NCBI RefSeq assembly: GCF_003144195.1
Contig: NW_020290001.1
Span: forward strand, 424,717-488,716
Source: Ceraceosorus guamensis
Taxonomy: Eukaryota; Basidiomycota; Exobasidiomycetes; Ceraceosorales; Ceraceosoraceae
Length of the DNA: 64,000 nt
Direction: 5' to 3'
The notes under the pieces are model-generated. The model made no database searches, was not told the origin of the DNA, and saw only the letters and a list, made by a program, of their open reading frames with translations. A program made the position numbers and the translations under genes. Below are positions 57,647-64,000 of this stretch, one piece after another (within the stretch, counting starts at the first letter, position 1; each line of letters starts with the position of its first letter).

Positions 57647-60457
57647 ATGTCTTCCACATGGTCCGATCAAGCAGCATCCTACAGCACAGCAGGAGCCAAG
57701 AGCGAGCTGTCAAGAGACTACGATGGCGCGTTCACCAACTATGTACGAGCAGCGGAAATCTACATGAGATTGGCACGGTCGGGTGAGAGTGCAGATGTTC
57801 GTGAGAGGGCTAGAAATGCTGCTGGAAGAGTGATGCAGAGGGCAGAAAAGGTGAGACCTTTGAGAAGGGACAAGGGATTGTTGGATCCAGGTGAGCTCTG
57901 CGCGTCGTGGGATTTCCAGGCGGTGGGGTGCGCATGTGCGCTGATGAATGCCATCCCTTCTGTCATGTGCACGCTCAAGCACTGCAGCACAGCAAAGTCG
58001 CACGTTGTCAGCTTCTGCTCTCATCGCTGGGCTCAGGTACGAGCAGTGGGATCGACCGGGCGGACCTTCGAACCTCAAGCCGTGAGTCGCTCAATGTCGC
58101 ATCATCGCGAGGCTCATCTGCTGAGGCATCACAGCCTTCGTGCCGCCTCCAGGCTGCCGCTTTCGCCCTTCTCGCCCGCTCAACAGGCGCTAGGTGCGCA
58201 GTACAGAAGTTCGAATGGCACCATCAAGGGCAAAGAACCATTGCGAGGCGAGGATATACGTCAGGATGTTGTGACCGACTGTAGCGTAGTGGCAGCGTTG
58301 GAGGCAGCTGCGGAGCACGACATGGTTTGGGGCACGAAAGTGAGGCACCTTGATACAAGACGTGCTGGACTATGATACTGACTCGAACTGACACTGCAAT
58401 CTCACCCTAGCTGGCTTCTTCAGCCCTCTTCCCTCAAGACGCCAATGGACGGCCCTGCGAGTCGCCAACAGGCGAGCACAAAGTGCGACTTCACCTGAAC
58501 GGTACCACACGATGTGTACCCATCAATGACGAGCTGCCCTGCTACGCAGACGGAACGCCCATGTGCGCTCGAGGGCAACAAAGCGCAGACGAGGCATCGC
58601 CATCAGCCTCAAGCTTCGTTTTGTGGCCCAGCTTGATTGAAAAGGCTTATCTGAGAGTGATGGGCGGCTATGACTTCCGAGGATCCAACAGCGCGGCGGA
58701 TCTGTACGCCCTGACTGGCTGGATACCGGAGCAGGTGGGACTCGGAAGCCACGCTGGTTTTCAAAGAGAAAAAACGTGGGAAAGGCTGTCGGGTGCCTGG
58801 AAGAAGGGAGATGTGATCATCACCGCGGGTACTGGTGCGGGTGCAAATGCAGTCTCTAGCACAGACGCAAACGAGTCTCTGGATCTGTTGGTCGACTCGC
58901 ACGATTATGCGGTGCTTCAGCTTAGCGAAAAGGACGGCAGCAGGTCTGTGCTCTGTCTCAATCCGTGGAGCAGTCAGCGAGGACGCGATCAGGAGGGTCG
59001 ATTGCATCTGGACAGCGTGCAGTCGCCCGCGACTTCCAACGACGCTTTGCGCTCAAAGCCATTCTGGATGAGCTGGGATGAGGTGTGCGAACGTTTTGAC
59101 GCTCTGTACGTCAATTGGAACCCATCCTTGATGAAGCACAGCGTCGAAGCCCACTTCACGCTTCGCAAGCAAGGCACCGCAGCTCCAGATTTGGGGGAGA
59201 GCATGCGTCAGAATCCGCAGCTGAAGCTCGACATTTCGAAATCGGATGGAGCTTGCGAAGGCGAAGAAGTGTGGCTGCATCTAGCACGACATTTTGGGCC
59301 AACGAAGGAGAATTTGACGGGGTCGGGGGATTATGTCGCCCTGCACGTCTTTGAGAATGCGGGCAATAAGCGCATGTACAGGCAGCGAGTGGACGGCAAA
59401 ATGGTGAGCTGCAAAAGGTGTAGATCGCGCGTGTACACATCGTTGATATTCTGTGCTTTGCGGCTCAGGGCACCTACATCGATGGGATGCACAATCTCGT
59501 CCGATTCACAGTGCCAGCCTCGACGAGCGGCTCCTACACTTTGGTGGTCTCTAGACATGGCGGTGCAGATGATGCCTCCTTCACCCTTCGTGCTCACGGC
59601 ACGCACGAAATGACACTCAGCGAGCTGCCTAGAGCTCATCCTCACGAGATCAGTGTGAGTGTGGCGGTCACTTTGTGAGGCGTCGCCGTCCTGACACGCT
59701 GCTGCGCTGCTCTTCGCAGCTACCTGGCGCATGGAAAGCACGCTCAGCGGGAGGAAACAGCACTTTTGCCACATTCGTACACAATCCCCAATTTCGGCTG
59801 ATCGTCCCTTCCACCTCGTCCAACGCCGATATACTGCTCACGTTGGAAGCGAGCAAGGACCTGCCTGTTCAAGCCCTTGTGCTCTGGTCTAGCGGTCGAC
59901 GTATTTCGCACTGCATCAGCTCAGACGTGGCGGCATCCAGCGGCGACTTTTCCTACGGTCTCGCCGTCCTGCAAGCCTCTGTGCAAGCTGGAAACTACAC
60001 GCTTGTGCTGCAGACTTTTGAGCCGGGTCAAGAAGGCAGCTTCATGTTGAATGTGCAGAGCTCCGTTCCAGACTTGGTGCTGGAACAGATTCCTCCCGAA
60101 GGAGCAGGCATGTACACGCGTTGCTGCAGAGGATCTTGGAACGTGTCATCGTCTCCGCCCAAGTTTAAGCTGGAGGTGAAGCAGCCAAGCTGCAAATTTG
60201 TTGTGCGGCTTCAAAGTCGAGAAGTTTCTAGCTCAGGTCGACCAGCCGTACAGCTCAGCATTATGGACGCTGCTACTGGTCGTCAAGTTGAGACCAGTGG
60301 ACCCTTTGTCGACCACGTATGCGGCGTCCTGATCGACGATCTCAGACTTTCTCAGGGCGAGTACTTCTTGCTGCCCAGGCATCACGGCGGAGGCATCCAA
60401 ACAGGCTTCTTCATCGACGTTCACTCGGATGCTCCCATCGTTTGCACGCCTGCCTAA
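57647..60457 (+). CDS. RIM13: Calpain-like protease Rim13/PalB
   Basis: Six exons (57647-57890, 57988-58081, 58135-58339, 58411-59403, 59469-59654, 59720-60457) give 819 residues. Rim13/PalB is the cysteine protease that cleaves the Rim101/PacC transcription factor on ESCRT-III when ambient pH rises. The N-terminus has an MIT-like helix pair (SRDYDGAFTNYVRAAEIY) for ESCRT binding. The protease core contains RQDVVTDCSVVAALEAAAEH (Cys162), YDFRGSNSAADLYALTGWIP, DSHDYAVLQL (His345) and LNPWSSQRG (Asn365), so the triad is complete. Two C-terminal beta-sandwich regions follow. Exons 2 and 3 were chosen because only this combination keeps phase and restores the RYEQWDRP block; other acceptors in this stretch are possible. 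It ends 96 nt from the convergent oligoribonuclease gene. Confidence 0.88.
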
Positions 60458-60553
60458 GTGAAGCCGCAGCTTTTGCTGGGCGTCACCTCTACACCTTTGC
60501 AGTCAAATCGAGCATGCATGCATTGCTACAAGTCTTTTACCGCGCGCCGACGA

Positions 60554-61943
60554 TCAGTTGAAAAGTTTTGGTGTGAAATGTTCTTTGCGATAATGGCGCA
60601 ACTCTGCAAAACGGGCACCAGGTGCTTAGCGAATCGAACTTCGAGAGGGAGCGCGAAGGCGTACGCACCGGCTATGGAGCCTCTGATGTCTTCCAAAGCT
60701 CTGTGCTCGCCTTTGCCGGCTTGCCATCTGCTCTGCGGGCCGTACCAACGCGACACGAGCTCTTTGATGGAGGATACCTTTTGCGAGTGAAAAGTGCGCA
60801 TTCAGCGGCAAGGCGAGCGAGACGTAGAGATGTGAGGAAGACTCACATCGACAATGCGGTAGTGCAGGTGTTGCATGAGCTGCGTGAAGCGAAGGCGAAT
60901 AAGATCCAGGATGAGCTCAGGGAGCGCTTCGCCGGGCTTTTGCACGGCTGGTCAGACGGCTTGAGAGGCAGCAACGCACCTCTGGCATTTCGCCCTTCAG
61001 AAAAGCGGCATCTGCGTGCACCGTATTTCCGGCCAGACAAGCCACGCGAGCTTGTGGGATGCGCTCCTTGACGTAGGTCAGTATTGCCGCTCTCACATCG
61101 GCGTGCGCCAGAGCTTGGGCAGAGAGGCAAGCTGCTGTGAGACCGGACTGGATTGAATTTTTGGCACGAGCGAGCTTGTCAGTCGGACTGCACGAGCTAG
61201 CAAAGGCAGCTTTGCACGACGAGCATGGTCTTGCATGGTTTTGCTTACTTGACCATGTTGACGAGTCTGAGAGAGGTCGAGGCGTGGAAGGGAAAGATGA
61301 GCGAGTGCTATTCGATTGGACTAGGTGGCGGGAGCCTGTTCAACGATCTGCAGGCTACTCACGCACCACTCTCCCATGGCGTCCAGAACGGCCTTGTCTT
61401 GCTTGATCACATAAGTTACGCCTTCGTCCAGCTCATTGAGCTGCCCGTCCGTGATGATGCAGGCAATCTCTATTATCCTCTCTGTGCGCGGATCGAGGCC
61501 GGTCATCCTAAATCAAGCCAAGACGAGTCAATTTTGAGCTCGTAGGCTTCGTGCTATGCTGCAGCCAATGCAGGGTGGAAGCGCGACTGCAGGCGCGACC
61601 TGTGCACTACTCACTCGCAGTCGATCCAGACCAGGGGACCCTCGTTGGCCTTCAGTGTGCGCGTTGGAGGAGGAGGGGGAAGTGGGGAGATGGGATGCCC
61701 AGCACTCTGTCCCTGCTGATCGCCCATCTTCGCTTGCTCGACAGTACGCCTCGACCGACCAAGTGCAGAGAGAATATCGCGAAAGGAGAAGAAAGATCGA
61801 TTGGCCTGCTGTTCCCTGCTTGCCCAGGACCTTTGGGCTGCAATCCTCCCCAAGGCTCCGTGCGATGTGGTGCACCGAACACAACTGTGCGTGGGTGTAC
61901 GGAGCAGTCTCGATCCTACGCTCCTTGCTTGAAGCGCCTGCAT
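60554..61943 (-). CDS. REX2: Oligoribonuclease (REXO2/Orn family)
   Basis: Six exons (61615-61943, 61363-61507, 60980-61174, 60847-60879, 60669-60777, 60554-60603) give 286 residues. Orn-type 3'-5' exonucleases degrade oligoribonucleotides of two to five nt and act mainly in mitochondria in yeast. DEDDh residues are visible: Asp and Glu in VWIDCEMTGLDPRTERIIEI, Asp in GNTVHADAAFLKGEMPE, and His and Asp in GEHRALEDIRGSIAEL. LHYRIVDVSSIKEL and the tail RHYRKEHFTPK also match. Exon 4 is only 33 nt. The first 50 residues are Arg-rich without acidic residues up to residue 43, consistent with a mitochondrial presequence. An internal ATG at 61727 (MGDQQGQ) could give a cytosolic form. The start of exon 3 (acceptor before 61174) is chosen by phase and is the least certain join. 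Confidence 0.88.
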
Positions 61944-62374
61944 GCCTCGCCTAGTGCGTCCCTTGATCTTGCCAACATGTCTTTCGGTGAATGAGCGGGA
62001 AGAAGAGCGAAGTAGGTCTGCGCGCTATGGATAGGATGCTGCTGATGTTCAAAGTCCTCCCTTGATTACGCAGCGATCGTGCGTCTACGAGATGCTGCTG
62101 CATGCGCGTGCACAGCACCCTTCTACATTCGCGATTCTTCTCCGCGGAGTTCCAGGCAGAGGACTATAATCACGAGTACGCTCGGACCTCGTCGGCGTCG
62201 GCATCGACTCCTGGCGCGTGTCGGCCACGCAGCATTCGGCGCGCTCGCCTCGAGATCGTGACATTTAGCTGCGAGCTGCGAGCAGTGGTGAGTGGTGTGA
62301 CTCCTACACCACAATCGTAAGCCATCACCTTCATCCACCTCGACCCCGGACCCCGGACGCGAGTCCCCGCCAAG
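61944..62374. other. Divergent promoter region (oligoribonuclease / HIT gene)
   Basis: 431 bp between divergent start codons. A TATAATCACGAG segment lies near 62164-62175 and contains the recurring TCACGA motif. No gene is supported. Confidence 0.45.
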
Positions 62375-63280
62375 ATGCAGTCGAAGATGTTCGGATGGCT
62401 GAGCTGTCTCTCCTGTTCGTCGGGCATGGATGAGAACAAATCGACGACGATCAAAGGCGGCGTACAAGAAGGGTGCATCTTTTGTCCTCCCAATCTCACA
62501 CCCGACTCGCCCAAATTCAGAGTGGTGCACACCTCGGATCGATTCATCGCCTTTCACGATCGATCGTAAGTTTGACAAAGCAGTCCCGAGCGATCAAGAG
62601 AATCAGATTCTTCGTTTGGTGGGGCCAGGAGGCCGACGCGCGCGTAGTTCGTGGGCGCTAATGTGATGATGTCTCGTGTTGGTGTTGTTGCGCACGTGGA
62701 TACAGCCCGGCAGCCAGCATCCACCTCTTGGCTGTACCTCGACAGCACATTGACGATGTGACGGTGCTGAAGGGAGGAAAAGGAGCAAAGCTGAGTGCGT
62801 GCTTCGGCCATCAGTGGCAAATGACAACATTATCGGCCTTGCAATTCTGACTCGATTCACCAAAACCGCTTCACTGCAACACCAACGTCAGTCCTGGATC
62901 TGCAAGCGTTCGGTAATGAAGCGATCGATCTTGTCGAGTCAGAGCGGAGTCCCTCGCGCGACAAGCTCACCAGCACCAGCACCACCAGCAGCAGCAAGCC
63001 GCGCTCCTCATCAGATGCAGAAAGAAGATTCGGTTTTCACATTCCGCCCTTTAGAAGCGTATCTCACCTGCATCTGCACTGCCAAGTCTTGCCCTACAAT
63101 TCGCCCATGTTGGCGCTGAAATATCGCATCAGCGGTGATGCCAATGCTCCACGAAAGGGTTGGGGCTGGTTCGTCACAGCTGCTCAAGCTGCCGGCATCA
63201 TCCAAGCCGGTCACAAAGTCACCGTCAAACCGTGCGGAGATTCTCAAAAAGCCAGCCATACGCACTCTAGCCTCGCATAA
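62375..63280 (+). CDS. HIT-domain nucleotide-binding protein (HINT3-like)
   Basis: Three exons (62375-62565, 62706-62794, 62892-63280) give 222 residues. HIT proteins bind nucleotides and hydrolyse phosphoramidates or adenylylated compounds. The N-terminal zinc-knuckle-like CIFCPP is followed by VVHTSDRFIAFHDRSPAA, joined across the first intron, then HLLAVPRQHIDDVTVLK. The catalytic histidine triad is SVSHLHLHCQVLPY. The GFHIPPFRSVSHLHLHC form with an aromatic C-terminal WGWFV matches the HINT3/aprataxin-like branch rather than Hint1. A Ser/Thr-rich insert (about residues 115-140) precedes GFHIPPF. The start may be 62375 or the ATG at 62387. It is convergent with the PI4-kinase gene at 101 bp. 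Confidence 0.85.
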
Positions 63281-63381
63281 CGACCGACGCACATCAGAAC
63301 ACTCCTCTCCTCTCCCCATCCCCAGTTGCGCTCAATGTGTTGCAAAGCAGTGCATTGTGATGCGTGACTTGGCGCAAATTT

Positions 63382-64000
63382 CTACAATACGCCTTGAGAG
63401 TGGTATTGGTACGTATCATATAATCGCGTAAACACGCTGTTTGCAGAAGACTCGACGAGACGCTCAGCAAAAGCATCGCACTGAGAAGAGCTCAGCGCAA
63501 GCTGGAATCTATCTCGCAGGTTGGATGCAGTGAGCTCTCCCAGGGAGAAGCAGGGCAATTTGGAGCCTGTGCATGTCGATGGCGATCTAGCATCAGCTGC
63601 CGGTCGTGCGCATGTGGCACCAGATCGGAGAACTCACCTCGCTGCATGAGCTGCACCATCATAATGATACGTTCTGCATGCTTGCGCACATCCCGGAAAC
63701 CAGCTTGGAAGAGCGCTTTGAACTCGACAAATTTTGGTGAATCCAAACCGCCGATAATGTCGATGTAATCCTGCGACAATTTGAAAGGAGCTGCTTCAAA
63801 TCCGACGCCCCCGGGAGATATTCCAAGCATGAACCCGAAATCGATGTCTGCGCGGTGTATCGATCGGCTTTCTGAGCTCAACGTCGAACGGAACGAGATA
63901 CAAGGCCGCTCTACTCACGAATCACGTGGCCTTCGCCATCGATGAGAATATTTCCATTGTGGCGATCCTTGATCTGCAAGAGGTACGAGATGATGGAATA
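63382..64000 (-). CDS. PIK1: Phosphatidylinositol 4-kinase, Pik1/PI4K-beta type (3' end, partial)
   Basis: The gene is cut by the right edge of the window; three 3' exons are seen (63919 to edge, 63638-63847, 63382-63566). Together they encode the C-terminal half of the lipid kinase fold. Pik1 makes PI4P at the Golgi and is essential for secretion. Visible catalytic parts are KDRHNGNILIDGEGH (catalytic loop), VIHIDFGFMLGISPGGVGFE (metal-binding DFG, joined across an intron), APFKLSQDYIDIIGGLDS and RKHAERIIMMVQLMQR, then SKLPCFSLGELTASNLRDRF and the terminal FTRLYDTYQYHSQGVL. The APFKL and RKH features point to the PI4K-beta branch and not to Stt4. Phases agree across both introns. The start lies outside the window. 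Confidence 0.9.

Noticed and set aside
1-64000. CRISPR array, rRNA operon, phage or bacterial mobile element
   Set aside because: No regularly spaced repeats, rRNA or integrase sequences are seen, and the spliced gene structure shows a eukaryotic chromosome.

Overview
The window is eukaryotic nuclear DNA from a fungus. Almost every gene is split by short introns of about 60-190 nt, mostly with GTGAGT-like donors and CAG or TAG acceptors, and many have branch sites resembling CTGAC or CTGAT. Intergenic DNA is GC-rich. The gene set (coatomer alpha, Kcs1, Pik1-type PI4-kinase, Rim13/PalB calpain, GT90, FEX fluoride exporter) fits a basidiomycete. Ustilaginomycotina (smut relatives) is my best guess; this is an inference, not a demonstrated placement. 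I see no rRNA, tRNA, CRISPR array or intact transposon. All exon joins were deduced by eye from splice signals, reading phase and conserved motifs. Because adjacent exons agree in phase for nearly every gene, the models are well constrained, but none has transcript support.

Layout, left to right. 1-10 kb: an MFS sugar transporter (+), a small RGG-rich protein (-), the diphthamide enzyme Dph7 (+) and a four-helix MARVEL-type membrane protein (-). 10-23 kb: a GT90/CAP10-like glycosyltransferase (-), a gene-poor 2.8 kb gap, coatomer subunit alpha (-) and an unrecognised 511-residue protein (+). 22.5-43 kb is richer in nutrient-acquisition genes: secreted GH32 invertase (-), a CorA/Alr1-type metal transporter (-), secreted GH27 alpha-galactosidase (+), an HSL-like alpha/beta hydrolase (+), mitochondrial IF-3 (-) and secreted GH51 arabinofuranosidase (+). 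44-64 kb is mostly cell biology: a large Kcs1-type inositol hexakisphosphate kinase (+), a RING/LON-domain ubiquitin ligase candidate (+), a fluoride exporter (-), Rim13/PalB calpain (+), oligoribonuclease (-), a HINT3-like HIT protein (+), and the 3' end of a Pik1-type phosphatidylinositol 4-kinase (-) that runs off the right edge.

The genes are not an operon-like unit. One loose theme is plant-sugar use: invertase and alpha-galactosidase could together break down sucrose and raffinose-type sugars, arabinofuranosidase would release arabinose, and an MFS sugar porter lies nearby. The three secreted hydrolases and the esterase each have a TATAAG/TATAAA box before the start codon, which the housekeeping genes appear to lack. 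I found no convincing new multi-gene system. The most unusual items are a CorA-family protein whose GMN signature reads GTN, a 6-nt micro-exon needed to complete the alpha-galactosidase active-site region, a frame-preserving and stop-free 69-nt intron beside a catalytic motif of invertase, and a recurring TCACGA motif in the gene-free DNA.
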